From contig CAMWSS010000008.1 in NCBI GenBank assembly GCA_947177035.1, positions 1 to 64,000 on the forward strand: a DNA stretch of 64,000 bases, given 5' to 3'. The notes under the pieces are model-generated. The model ran no database searches. It worked only from the letters and a program-made list of their open reading frames with translations, and was not told the DNA's origin. A program made the position numbers and the translations under genes. Positions 29,881-39,167 of this stretch are shown one piece after another; position 1 is the stretch's first letter; each line of letters begins with the position of its first letter. The DNA comes from an uncultured Porphyromonadaceae bacterium. Its GTDB lineage: Bacteria; Bacteroidota; Bacteroidia; Bacteroidales; Muribaculaceae.

Positions 29881-30660
29881 TTATCGGTCGAGAATGTCGG
29901 AGAGAGCGGTCAGTGAGTCGGCGGCCGTCTGGTCGGGTCTGATCGGGGTTACGGTCACGTAGTTGCGGCGGAGCCAGTAGTTGTCGGATGCGGGATCTTC
30001 CGGCTGTTCGTCTTCATAGACTCCGGTGAGCATGTAGAATTTGTGGCCGTGGGGGTCGGTGTATTCCTTGTATTCTTCTGTCCAGCGTCCGCGGGCGCAT
30101 CGGGTGACTTTGATTCCGAGCGGTTCGCATCCGGCTGGAATGTTGACGTTCAGACACACCTGGTCCGGCAGTCCGTCGGTCATTACTTTGCCGATTATTT
30201 CCCGGATAAACGGCATTGCGGGCCTGAAGTCGGCGTCGGCGCTCCAGTCCAGGAGCGAGAATCCGATGGCGGGGACGCCGATCATGCATGCTTCCATGGC
30301 GGCTCCCATGGTGCCGCTGTAGATGGTGGAGTTGCCGGAGTTTGAGCCGTGGTTGATGCCTGAGAGCATGAGGTCGGGGGTGCGTTTCAGGGCGGCGTGT
30401 ATGCCGAGTTTGACGCAGTCGACCGGAGTGCCGGTCACGGCAAAGACGCGCGCCTGGCGATAGTCGGGCATGGCTTTGATCCGCAGTGGGGTGTCGATGG
30501 TGATGGCGCTCGACTGGCCTGACTGGTGGGCGACTGGGGCCACGGCGACCACGTCGGCGTCGATTCCCGAGTCGAGCACGCAGTCAATGAGACGGTGCAG
30601 GCCCGGGGCCTGCACTCCGTCATCATTGCTTATGAGAATAAGAGGTCGTTGTCCAGCCAT
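29881..30660 (-). CDS. surE: 5'-nucleotidase SurE
   Basis: ILISNDDGVQAPG, VAPVAHQSGQSSAIT, SGINHGSNSG, YSGTMGAAMEA. Confidence 0.95.
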   Translation of the reverse strand: MAGQRPLILISNDDGVQAPGLHRLIDCVLDSGIDADVVAVAPVAHQSGQSSAITIDTPLRIKAMPDYRQARVFAVTGTPVDCVKLGIHAALKRTPDLMLSGINHGSNSGNSTIYSGTMGAAMEACMIGVPAIGFSLLDWSADADFRPAMPFIREIIGKVMTDGLPDQVCLNVNIPAGCEPLGIKVTRCARGRWTEEYKEYTDPHGHKFYMLTGVYEDEQPEDPASDNYWLRRNYVTVTPIRPDQTAADSLTALSDILDR

Positions 30661-31563
30661 TTAAACCAGATGCTTGATCAGTTCGGCGCGGTTGCCCGGC
30701 AGGAGGTCTATCACCGGAATCTCGATCATGGTGTAGGCGCCCGGCTGCTGACGCATCGAGGCTCTGGCGGCTGCCACAAGGATCTGTCCGGTCAGCGCCG
30801 GGTTGTTGATGGCCATGTTGAATTCAAAGCGCTGTGAAGGGGTGCGTCCCGAGGTGCCTTTGCGGACCATGTTGACGCCGTGGCCCATGTCGCGCACGTC
30901 GTCGACCGAGTCGACCTGGATCACGTGGGTTTCGTCAGAGGCGAAGTAGGGGTCGGCCTTCACTGCGGCTGTCACTTCGTCGAGGCTGGCGCCCGGCAGC
31001 AGTTCCACATAGACCATGCGGCGGTGCAGTCCGGTGCCGAGGGGAATGGTTACCGACAGGGCGTCTTTGACTCCGGCTTTTGAGCGCACGCACACGCTGT
31101 GGCCCATGCTCATGCCGGGTCCGAAGTTGGTGTAGGTCACGCCTTTGGGCGCTGCGGCCAGCAGCAGGGCTCTGACCACTGAGTCGCTGCCCGGGTCCCA
31201 TCCGGCGGCGATCACCGCCGCGGTGCCGTTGGCTTTGGCCACGGCGTCGAGGCGTTCGCGCAGGTCGAGGATCGACGAGTGGATGTCGTAGGAGTCAACG
31301 GTGTTGATTCCTGCGGCCAGCAGTTTTTCGGCGTGCTCCTCGACGTGGCGGGTCGGGGTGGAGAGCACTGCCACGTCGACGTGGCCGAGTTCGGCAATAT
31401 CTTCCACCACTTTGATTCCGGCAAGTTCGGCAGGAGGGTTGGCGGCCGAGCGGCGCACCACGCCGGCCACCTCGAAGTCGGGGGCCTCGCGCAGTGCGTC
31501 GAGCACGTAGCGGCCTATGTTGCCGTAACCGACAATGGCGGCGCGTATTTTTTTGTCTGTCAT
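30661..31563 (-). CDS. ddh: meso-Diaminopimelate dehydrogenase
   Basis: IRAAIVGYGNIGRYVLDAL, DSYDIHSSI, GWDPGSDSVVRAL, NFGPGMSMGHSV; start 31563 overlaps the ackA stop. Confidence 0.92.
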   Translation of the reverse strand: MTDKKIRAAIVGYGNIGRYVLDALREAPDFEVAGVVRRSAANPPAELAGIKVVEDIAELGHVDVAVLSTPTRHVEEHAEKLLAAGINTVDSYDIHSSILDLRERLDAVAKANGTAAVIAAGWDPGSDSVVRALLLAAAPKGVTYTNFGPGMSMGHSVCVRSKAGVKDALSVTIPLGTGLHRRMVYVELLPGASLDEVTAAVKADPYFASDETHVIQVDSVDDVRDMGHGVNMVRKGTSGRTPSQRFEFNMAINNPALTGQILVAAARASMRQQPGAYTMIEIPVIDLLPGNRAELIKHLV

Positions 31564-32762
31564 AGTTTGCTGACGATTTCTTTGGTGTCGCGGGCAATGG
31601 TCATTTCCTCGTCGGTGGGGATCACCACTACTTTCACTTTCGAGCCGGGCAGGGAGATGACGGTTTCGGTGCCGCGCACTGTCTTGTTGAGCTCGACGTC
31701 GAGTTCGACTCCCATGAATTTCAGCGGGGCGCACACGTTTTCGCGCACTCCGGTCTGGTTTTCGCCCACGCCGCCGGTGAACACGATGATGTCCAGTCCG
31801 CCCATTTCGGCGGCGTATGCGCCGATGTATTTTGTGATGCGGTTCTCATACATTTCCAGAGCCATGTGGGCGCGGGGATCGCCTGCGTTGTCGGCGGCTT
31901 CGATTTCGCGCATGTCGTTGCTCATGCCGCTGACTCCGGCCACTCCGCTTTCTTTGTTGATGATGCGCTGGATGTCGTTGCAGTCATAACCGTGGCGCTC
32001 CATCAGGTATGTGAGCGCACCGGGGTCGACGTCGCCCACGCGGGTGCCCATCATCAGGCCTTCGGTGGGTGTGAGTCCCATCGAGGTGTCGACGCTGCGA
32101 CCGCCGTCGACGGCGGTGATCGATCCGCCGTTGCCGATGTGGCAGGTCACGATCTTCTGTTTTGTGATGTCGACTCCGAGGAATTCACATACTCTCTGGC
32201 TCACGTAGCGGTGGCTGGTGCCGTGGAAGCCATAGCGGCGCACTCCGTCTTCTTCGTAGAATTTGTAGGGGAGGGCATACATGTAGGCTTTCGGCGGCAT
32301 GGTCTGGTGGAAGGCGGTGTCGAACACGCCCACCTGCGGAACCGACGGCATCAGTTTGTCGATGGCTTCCACGCCGGTCATGTTGGCGGGGTTGTGGAGC
32401 GGAGCCAGGGGGTAGCATTCGCGCACCATGGCTTTCACTTCGTCGGTGATGAGCACCGAGTCGGAGAATTTGGTGCCGCCGTGGACCAGACGGTGGCCGA
32501 CGGCGTCGATTTCGGAGTAGGACGAGATGCAGCCCACTTCAGGGTCTGTGAGCACGTTGAGGATCGCTTTCACGGCTCCGTCGTGGTCGGTGAGGCCGAG
32601 TTCGCGCACCTGCTTTGATCCGTCGGCGAGTTTGAATTTGAGGAATCCGTCGGCCAGGCCGATCTTTTCGACTCCGCCTTCGGCCATGACGCGTTCGCCG
32701 TCGGTGTCGATCAGTTTGTACTTCACGGAGCTGCTGCCGCAGTTGAGAACCAGTATTTTCAT
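31560..32762 (-). CDS. ackA: Acetate kinase
   Basis: MKILVLNCGSSSVKYKLID, GVFDTAFHQTMP, RYGFHGTSHRYV, CHIGNGGSITAVDGGRSVDTSMG. Confidence 0.97.
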   Translation of the reverse strand: MKILVLNCGSSSVKYKLIDTDGERVMAEGGVEKIGLADGFLKFKLADGSKQVRELGLTDHDGAVKAILNVLTDPEVGCISSYSEIDAVGHRLVHGGTKFSDSVLITDEVKAMVRECYPLAPLHNPANMTGVEAIDKLMPSVPQVGVFDTAFHQTMPPKAYMYALPYKFYEEDGVRRYGFHGTSHRYVSQRVCEFLGVDITKQKIVTCHIGNGGSITAVDGGRSVDTSMGLTPTEGLMMGTRVGDVDPGALTYLMERHGYDCNDIQRIINKESGVAGVSGMSNDMREIEAADNAGDPRAHMALEMYENRITKYIGAYAAEMGGLDIIVFTGGVGENQTGVRENVCAPLKFMGVELDVELNKTVRGTETVISLPGSKVKVVVIPTDEEMTIARDTKEIVSKL

Positions 32763-32789
32763 CTTGGTCAGTTTTTTGTGTGATTCTTG

Positions 32790-33797
32790 TTATTTCATGC
32801 CGATGGCCTGGTTGCAGGTCATGATGATGGTCTTGTAGATGTCTTCGGGGAATGCTCCGCGGCTCAGGTCGTTGACCGGAGCGGCAAGGCCCTGCAGGAC
32901 GGGACCCACAGCCTGCACGCCGCCGAGGCGCTGCACGAGCTTGTAGGCGATGTTGCCGACTTCGAGCGACGGGAACACCAGCACGTTGGCGCGGCCGCTG
33001 AGGGTGGAGTCGGGGGCTTTCTGGGCGGCCACCGAGGGGACAATGGCGGCGTCGGCCTGAAGCTCGCCGTCGATGATCAGTCCGGGGCAGATCTCGCGCG
33101 CCAGTTTTGTGGCTTCGATGACTTTGTCGACGCGTTCGTGGCGGGCGCTGCCTTTGGTCGAGAAGCTGAGCATGGCGATGCGGGGCTCGATTCCGGCGAT
33201 GTCGCGCGCGGTGGCGGCGGAGCTGACGGCGATCTGGGCCAGCTGGCGGGCGTCGGGGTCAGGCACCACGGCGCAGTCGGCAAAGACGAGGATGCCGTCG
33301 GTGCCGAAGGGCAGTCCTTCGGGCAGGAGCATCAGGAATGCGCCTGACACGACGTCGATGCCCGGGGCGGTCTTGATCACCTGGAATGCGGCGCGGAGCA
33401 CGTTGCCGGTGGTGTTCTGGGCGCCGGCCACCATGCAGTCGGCGTCGCCTCCCTTGATCATGAGGCATCCGAGATAGAGGGGGTTGTGGGCAGTGAGGCG
33501 GGCTTCCTCCATGCTGATGCCCTTTGATTTGCGCAGGGCGAAGAATATTGGGGCGTATCGGTCGATCACTTGCTCGTCGGCCGGATTGACCATATGGGCT
33601 TTGGCGATGTTCTGGAGCTTCAGCTCGTTTGCCAGCTTGGTGATTTCGTCAGGGTTGCCGATAAGGGTCACGTCTGCAATGCCGTCGGCGATGATGCGGT
33701 CGGCTGCGGTGAGGGTGCGGGGCTCGGTGCCTTCGGGCAGCACGATGCGCTGAGGGCAGGCTTTTGCACGCTCGGTCATTTTCTCAAAGAGAGTCAT
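32790..33797 (-). CDS. pta: Phosphate acetyltransferase
   Basis: [55 protein letters not shown]. Confidence 0.96.
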   Translation of the reverse strand: MTLFEKMTERAKACPQRIVLPEGTEPRTLTAADRIIADGIADVTLIGNPDEITKLANELKLQNIAKAHMVNPADEQVIDRYAPIFFALRKSKGISMEEARLTAHNPLYLGCLMIKGGDADCMVAGAQNTTGNVLRAAFQVIKTAPGIDVVSGAFLMLLPEGLPFGTDGILVFADCAVVPDPDARQLAQIAVSSAATARDIAGIEPRIAMLSFSTKGSARHERVDKVIEATKLAREICPGLIIDGELQADAAIVPSVAAQKAPDSTLSGRANVLVFPSLEVGNIAYKLVQRLGGVQAVGPVLQGLAAPVNDLSRGAFPEDIYKTIIMTCNQAIGMK

Positions 33798-33888
33798 GGC
33801 TTATCTTTTTTGGTTGTGATTATAAATATGGTGCAAATTTACGAATTTATGCGTTAACTCAAAAAAAGATTTTGTGAGGCGTGCGTGG

Positions 33889-34974
33889 TCAGTCGATCGG
33901 AGCGAGAGTCTGTATGCCTCCGGTTGCGGGGTCGAAAATGAGGTATGAGGGCGATTTTTTTGAGGTGAACAGTTCGGGGTCGAGGCTGTAGGTGACTCCG
34001 AACTGGGCCATTTCAAAGTTCTGCGCGGCCAGTTCGCGGCCTCCGAAGCTGACTGTGGCACGGGCTGTGCCGGGAATGCAGTATGGCACACCGTTGCGGG
34101 GCATTTTCTTGGTTTCGCCTTTGTCGTTGACCGGCATGGCGCCGCGGGCGGTGACCTGGAGGCTGAGGCAGATCGGGGCGCCGCGCAGGTCGTCGGCGTC
34201 TACCGGTCCGGCGGTGTTGCTCAGCCGGCCGATAATGTGGCGGTCGAGTTCCTGGCCGGGAGTGACGGTGTAGGTGATGACCCGGGTCGACGTCTGGCGA
34301 GTGCCGAGAAACATTGCGGTGAGCGCTTCTTCCTGTGCGTCAAGGTTTTTGAGGATTATTTTGAGGGCTTCGCCGTCGGGCATCTGGTCGGCCTGGCCTG
34401 TGAGGTAGTCGTTGCGGCTTGCGCGTATTTCCATGATGCGCGCGGCTGCGAGTTCGGCTTTTTTGGCCTGCGAGGAGCTTTGCACCATTTCGGCCGTGAG
34501 GGCGCGGCGGGCGTCGGGTCCGTCGAGCGGGGTGGGCTGCGGGTCGCGCGGCTGAGGCAGGGCGGGCTGCGGCCGTTCGGCGATGCGGTCGGTGTTGATT
34601 GCCAGCGGCATGCCGCGTCTGTCGGCGATTATGAATGGCGAGGCCGCGCTTTTGAGGGTGACCAGATATTGGTCGGCGTCAGGGTCGGTGACTCCTTCGG
34701 AGGTGAGGGTCACGCTGACGATTTCCCAGCTTTCGGCCTGGGCGGGGACTGCGTCGGCGGCGTCGAAATAGCGCGAGGCGTATTTGTAGAACTCTCCTGG
34801 GGTTGCCACTGTCCGTTCGGCTTCCACGGTGATGTTTATGGCGGTTGTCGGCAGGGTGTAGACCAGTCCGTAGTTTCCGTCTTTGGAGGCTGTGAGCCGC
34901 TGTGTCTGCTGGGCGTTGACTGCAAGGCCGGAGCATAGGATCAGGCCGATTGCGGCGATTGTTGATCTTGTCAT
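33889..34974 (-). CDS. DUF4831 family secreted protein
   Basis: Start MTRSTIAAIGLILCSGLAVNAQQ (34974); DUF4831-like composition; upstream extension of the ORF is noncoding read-through. Confidence 0.75.
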   Translation of the reverse strand: MTRSTIAAIGLILCSGLAVNAQQTQRLTASKDGNYGLVYTLPTTAINITVEAERTVATPGEFYKYASRYFDAADAVPAQAESWEIVSVTLTSEGVTDPDADQYLVTLKSAASPFIIADRRGMPLAINTDRIAERPQPALPQPRDPQPTPLDGPDARRALTAEMVQSSSQAKKAELAAARIMEIRASRNDYLTGQADQMPDGEALKIILKNLDAQEEALTAMFLGTRQTSTRVITYTVTPGQELDRHIIGRLSNTAGPVDADDLRGAPICLSLQVTARGAMPVNDKGETKKMPRNGVPYCIPGTARATVSFGGRELAAQNFEMAQFGVTYSLDPELFTSKKSPSYLIFDPATGGIQTLAPID

Positions 34975-35018
34975 GAGTTCAGAGTGGGTGGCGGATGGTT
35001 TTTTAGAGAGTGTTTGTT

Positions 35019-36533
35019 TTAAAGAAGAGATTTTATGGCTCGGCCTATGTTGGCGGCTATGTCGCCGGCGGTGACACCGTATTGTCCTTCGGCTTCGGCG
35101 GCTATGTCGCCGGCCAGGCCGTGGATGTAGACTCCGGCCAGCGCCGCCACTTCGGGTTTGTAGCCCTGGGCCATGAGGGCGGCGATCACTCCGGTTAGCA
35201 CGTCGCCGCTTCCCGGGGTGGCCATTGCGGCGTTTCCGCTCGAGTTGAAGTAGAGTCGTCCGTCGGGTCGTATCACTGTGGTGTATCGGCCTTTGAGGAC
35301 TATGAGCACGTTGTGGTAGCGCGAGACTTCGATGGCTTTGACCAGTCTGGCTTCGGCGCATGGCTGCGGGCCGAACATGCGGTCGAATTCGGCGGCATGC
35401 GGGGTCAGCACCGAGAGCACCGGCACCATGTGCATCAGGTTCTGCTGTCGGGCTATGCAGTTGAGGGCGTCGGCGTCGAGGACCACCGGCTGCTCTTGTC
35501 GCTTGAGGAAGTTTTCGAGGGCGCTGACTGTTTCGTCGCGCGAGCCGATGCCGGGTCCGAGCGCCACGGTGGTGCATTCGTGCTGCGGGCGTATGTCGGA
35601 GATGAATATGTCGGAGTTGGCGGCCTGGAACATCGCTTCAGGCACTGCCGACTGCATTACGTCGAATCCGCATCGCGGCGAATAGACGGTGACTTTGCCC
35701 ACTCCGGCGCGCAGCGCTCCTTTGGCAGCCATCACGGCGGCCCCCATCATGCCGTAACTGCCGGCCACGAGCATCAGGGAGCCGAAGTCGGCCTTTGAGC
35801 AGAATGGCTGGCGCGGTTTGAGGATCCGGCTCACGTCGGAGTGTTCGACCAGATGGAATGGCGCGGAGGTGCGCCGGATGACCGACGGGTTCAGTCCGAT
35901 GTCGATCGTTTTCCAGCGTCCGACGATTGCGGCGTTGTCGGCCATCATGAACGACAGGCGTGGGAACTGGGCCGAGAGTGTGACCGTGGCGTGGATCATG
36001 TTCCGGTGCACGGATTTCGGGTTCCAGTCGCCAAACAGTCCTGATGGCACGTCGATGCTGACGATTGTGGCTCCGCTGTCGTTGATGTATTTCACCATTT
36101 CGCGGAATCCGCCCGTCAGTCCTTCGCGGAGTCCTGATCCGAACAGACCGTCGACCACCAGGTCGTGGCGCGACAGGGGCGGGAGGTTGAACAGTCCTGT
36201 CACTTCCGTGAAGTCCACGTCGGCTCCCATTTCCAGCAGTTTGCGCTTGCATTCGGCGCATTCGGCGCTGAGCCGGTCTCCTCCGCGGTTGAACAGGAAG
36301 ACGGCCGGCCGGTAGCCCTGGGCGACCAGCAGCCGGGCCACGGCCAGCGCGTCGGCGCCGTTGTTTCCCGGCCCGGCGAATATGGCGATGCGCATATTGG
36401 CATGCAGCATTCCGATGACTTCGGCCGTGACGCCTTCGGCCATTCGCTCAATGAGTTGGAGCGCGGTAATTCCGTCGGCTTCGATTGTGGCGCGGTCAAT
36501 TTCGCGCAACTGTTCGGTGGTGAATATTTTCAT
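35019..36533 (-). CDS. nnr: Bifunctional ADP-dependent NAD(P)H-hydrate dehydratase / epimerase
   Basis: FAGPGNNGADALAVAR, VDGLFGSGLREGLTG, VLDADALNCIA, LTPHAAEFDRMFG, GNAAMATPGSGDVLTGVIAAL; start MKIFTTEQ at 36533. Confidence 0.93.
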   Translation of the reverse strand: MKIFTTEQLREIDRATIEADGITALQLIERMAEGVTAEVIGMLHANMRIAIFAGPGNNGADALAVARLLVAQGYRPAVFLFNRGGDRLSAECAECKRKLLEMGADVDFTEVTGLFNLPPLSRHDLVVDGLFGSGLREGLTGGFREMVKYINDSGATIVSIDVPSGLFGDWNPKSVHRNMIHATVTLSAQFPRLSFMMADNAAIVGRWKTIDIGLNPSVIRRTSAPFHLVEHSDVSRILKPRQPFCSKADFGSLMLVAGSYGMMGAAVMAAKGALRAGVGKVTVYSPRCGFDVMQSAVPEAMFQAANSDIFISDIRPQHECTTVALGPGIGSRDETVSALENFLKRQEQPVVLDADALNCIARQQNLMHMVPVLSVLTPHAAEFDRMFGPQPCAEARLVKAIEVSRYHNVLIVLKGRYTTVIRPDGRLYFNSSGNAAMATPGSGDVLTGVIAALMAQGYKPEVAALAGVYIHGLAGDIAAEAEGQYGVTAGDIAANIGRAIKSLL

Positions 36534-36775
36534 AACCGCAAAATTACAATTTTCTGGCGATATAACGAAACCCCGCCGCCCGATTCTTTGCGCTGCATAA
36601 TCCAATCGCCATTTACGGCAAATTTGCAGTAAATGGCGATTGGGGCGGCGCAGATATAGCCTTGTTCCCTCAGTAGGGCGTCGACAAGATCTTTGGTCGA
36701 CTGGTAGTCGGCGCCCGGAGTGTTGCGGTATTCTTTCCAGCTTTTCGGTTCGGGGCCTTTTTTTATTAGAATCAT
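36530..36775 (-). pseudogene. Truncated PtuB-like (TIGR02646-type) HNH endonuclease
   Basis: MILIKKGPEPKSWKEYRNTPGADYQSTKDLVDALLREQGYICA resembles the TIGR02646 N-terminus, then diverges (APIAIYCKFAVNGDW...) with no HNH domain. Confidence 0.65.
36602..36643. repeat. 42-nt near-perfect palindrome at the HNH truncation point
   Basis: CCAATCGCCATTTAC-G-GCAAATTTGC-A-GTAAATGGCGATTGG; one mismatched pair (36617/36628). Confidence 0.95.
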
Positions 36776-36778
36776 GTG

Positions 36779-38143
36779 TCAGTCCTCCAGAAATGAGAGA
36801 AGGGCTTCCGCTCTGGATAGTTCGGGGTCGCCGTTTGAGAGGCTGTCGCGTAGGTTTTCAAGCAGGATGCGGGCGTCCTTGTAGTCTTCGGCGTCGATCA
36901 GGCTGAACAGTTTTCTGATCTCGGCCGCCACTTTGAGGTCGCGGGTGATGTTACCCATATAGGCGTCCATGATGGTGGATGCGTCGAGGCCATAGGTGTT
37001 CAGTTCGCGGTGGGAATACACGCCGTTGTTGAATTCAAGTTTGTAGACCACGTTTTCCGGGCTGTTTTCTATGGACGACATTACCAGTGGCGCATGGGTG
37101 CTGACAATGAACTGGATTTTCGGGAAAGTCCGGTGGAGCGCTTTGAGGATGCGCACTTGCAGTTCGGGATGCAGATGTTCGTCTATTTCGTCGATTATCA
37201 CCGTGCCGTGTGTGTTGCGGTAGGCTTCGTCGCCGAATCTGACTTTGTTGAGTAATGCCGAGCGTATGGCGATGTCGATGACAATGCTTGCCAGCCGGCG
37301 GTAGCCGTCGGAAAGCAGGTCGGATCTCACCTCTCTGCCGTCACATTGCAGGAAATAGATCTGGCCGTCATTGCTTCGGATGTCGATGTCGGCTATGATG
37401 CCGCATCCGTCGGGACCCAGCGCTTCGCCGACGGCCTTGCGCACGCACTGGATCTCGGTTTCGCCTTTTTTTGCCTCCCGGAGCACCAGCAGGCGCTTTA
37501 TCCAGCAGTCCAGCAGTCCTTTGCAGTCAAAGCTTTCAAAGTATCCGAATGAAGGCTTCTGGGGGTATTTCTTGAAGTTTTTTTTCTCTTTGTCGAATTT
37601 CCGGACGGTGTGGATATCTTCGGTGGTGAAATAGGCAAACAGCGGAAGCACGTTGCGCTGGACCGATGTTCCGTCGACTATGGCGTGGGAGTTTGCCTGC
37701 AGCAGTGAGGCATATTCTTTCAGCGGTTTCAGGCCGGTGACGAGATTGCGGGCGTTTTTCCTGGACTTTTTTTCGATGACCAGATCGGGGCGATCCGATG
37801 TGTCGCCGTTGGATTTTCTGGCGTCAAGACTCATTGACGTGCCGTCGGCCAGGGTGACCGGCGGGCAGTCGTCGTCGTCAAGATGGAATGTGATGTTTAT
37901 GGGCAGATCGTCGGTCAGCAGGTCGTCGTTTTTGATTTCTCTGAAGTCGTCGTCGTCGGCACTTTTCCAGGCTGTGTTTTCATCGCTGAAGCCCGAGAAA
38001 AACGAGTTTATCACCAGATTGCACGCGCGCAGCAGAGATGTCTTGCCAACGGAATTGTCGCCGATCAGCAGGTTGACGCCCCGGCGGAATTCCATGGATT
38101 TCTCGGCATAGCAACGGAAGTTATTGATTTGTATGTCACGCAT
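36779..38143 (-). CDS. RecF/OLD-like AAA ATPase, PtuA-like (Septu)
   Basis: INNFRCYAEKSMEFRRGVNLLIGDNSVGKTSLLRA (Walker A), TVIIDEIDEHLHPELQ (Walker B), FIVSTHAPLVMSS; followed 3 nt later by the HNH fragment. Confidence 0.85.
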   Translation of the reverse strand: MRDIQINNFRCYAEKSMEFRRGVNLLIGDNSVGKTSLLRACNLVINSFFSGFSDENTAWKSADDDDFREIKNDDLLTDDLPINITFHLDDDDCPPVTLADGTSMSLDARKSNGDTSDRPDLVIEKKSRKNARNLVTGLKPLKEYASLLQANSHAIVDGTSVQRNVLPLFAYFTTEDIHTVRKFDKEKKNFKKYPQKPSFGYFESFDCKGLLDCWIKRLLVLREAKKGETEIQCVRKAVGEALGPDGCGIIADIDIRSNDGQIYFLQCDGREVRSDLLSDGYRRLASIVIDIAIRSALLNKVRFGDEAYRNTHGTVIIDEIDEHLHPELQVRILKALHRTFPKIQFIVSTHAPLVMSSIENSPENVVYKLEFNNGVYSHRELNTYGLDASTIMDAYMGNITRDLKVAAEIRKLFSLIDAEDYKDARILLENLRDSLSNGDPELSRAEALLSFLED

Positions 38144-38168
38144 ATCTGTTTGCCTTTTATGTGCAGAA

Positions 38169-39167
38169 TTATATTTTGGAGGTGAGGGAGAGGAGAAGGG
38201 CGTCGGCGAGGGTGAGGGCGGCCATCGCTTCGACGACGGGGAGGGCTCGTGGGAGGGCGCAGACGTCGTGGCGTCCGCAGGGTTGCAGTGTGACGGGGTG
38301 GCCCTGGTCGTCTGATCCGCGGAGGGGGCGCATGATTGTGGCGATCGGTTTTATTGCCACGCGGCATGTTATCGGCATTCCGTTTGAGATTCCGCCCTGG
38401 ATTCCGCCGCTGTGGTTGGTGGCGGTGGCGAATTCGTCGGTGAATTCGTCGATGGTTTCTGATCCGAGCCGTGAGCATCCGTCGAAGCCCATTCCGATTT
38501 CGAATCCTTTGGCTGCGGGGATGCTCATCATTGCGGATGCGAGCATTGCGGAGAGTTTGCCGGCCAGAGGTTCGCCCCATCCGGCGGGCACTCCGTCCAT
38601 GCGGCATTCGATGACTCCGCCGACGGTGTCGCGGAGGGCTTTGACGCGTGCGATTTCGGCGTCAGTCTGTCGGGGGGTGGGGTCGGCGATGGCGCCGATG
38701 CGGCTTATGCGGGATGTGATGGTGATGCCGCGGGTTTCGAGCAGTTGTCGGGCAAAGGCTCCGGCGGCGACTCTGACGGCGGTTTCGCGTGCGGAAGCCC
38801 GTCCTCCTCCTTCGTGGTGGCGGATGCCGTATTTTGCGGCGTATGTGTAGTCGGCGTGCGACGGTCTGTAGTTGTGTCGCAGCCATTCATAGTCGTTTTT
38901 GCGTGTATCGGTGTTTTCGATTGTGAATCCGATTGGTGCGCCGGTGGTTGTTCCGTCGAGCAGTCCGGATAGGATTCTGACGTTGTCTGTTTCGCGTCGG
39001 GCGGTTGTGAGCGGGGATTGTCCGGGGCGTCGTCGGTCCATCTGGGCCTGCACTGCTTCGAGGTCGATTTTTATCATCGGCGGCATTCCGTCGATTATTC
39101 CTCCGATCGCGGGTCCGTGGCTTTCGCCGAACGTGGTGAGCCTGAATATGTTGCCGAATGTGTTCAT
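38169..39167 (-). CDS. aroC: Chorismate synthase
   Basis: GNIFRLTTFGESHGPAIGGIIDG, RPSHADYTYAAKYGIRHHEGGGRASARET, HSGGIQGGISNG. Confidence 0.95.
   Translation of the reverse strand: MNTFGNIFRLTTFGESHGPAIGGIIDGMPPMIKIDLEAVQAQMDRRRPGQSPLTTARRETDNVRILSGLLDGTTTGAPIGFTIENTDTRKNDYEWLRHNYRPSHADYTYAAKYGIRHHEGGGRASARETAVRVAAGAFARQLLETRGITITSRISRIGAIADPTPRQTDAEIARVKALRDTVGGVIECRMDGVPAGWGEPLAGKLSAMLASAMMSIPAAKGFEIGMGFDGCSRLGSETIDEFTDEFATATNHSGGIQGGISNGMPITCRVAIKPIATIMRPLRGSDDQGHPVTLQPCGRHDVCALPRALPVVEAMAALTLADALLLSLTSKI

Noticed and set aside
31564-31734. 57-aa N-terminal extension of ddh
   Set aside because: Overlaps the ackA coding end; true start MTDKKIRAAIVGYGNIG at 31563.
34975-35577. N-terminal extension of the DUF4831 ORF
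   Set aside because: Arg/Pro/His-rich read-through over nnr; signal peptide start at 34974 is far better.
36779-38143. PtuA-like ATPase as part of a retron
   Set aside because: No reverse transcriptase ORF and no msr/msd-like inverted structure nearby apart from the 42-nt palindrome.
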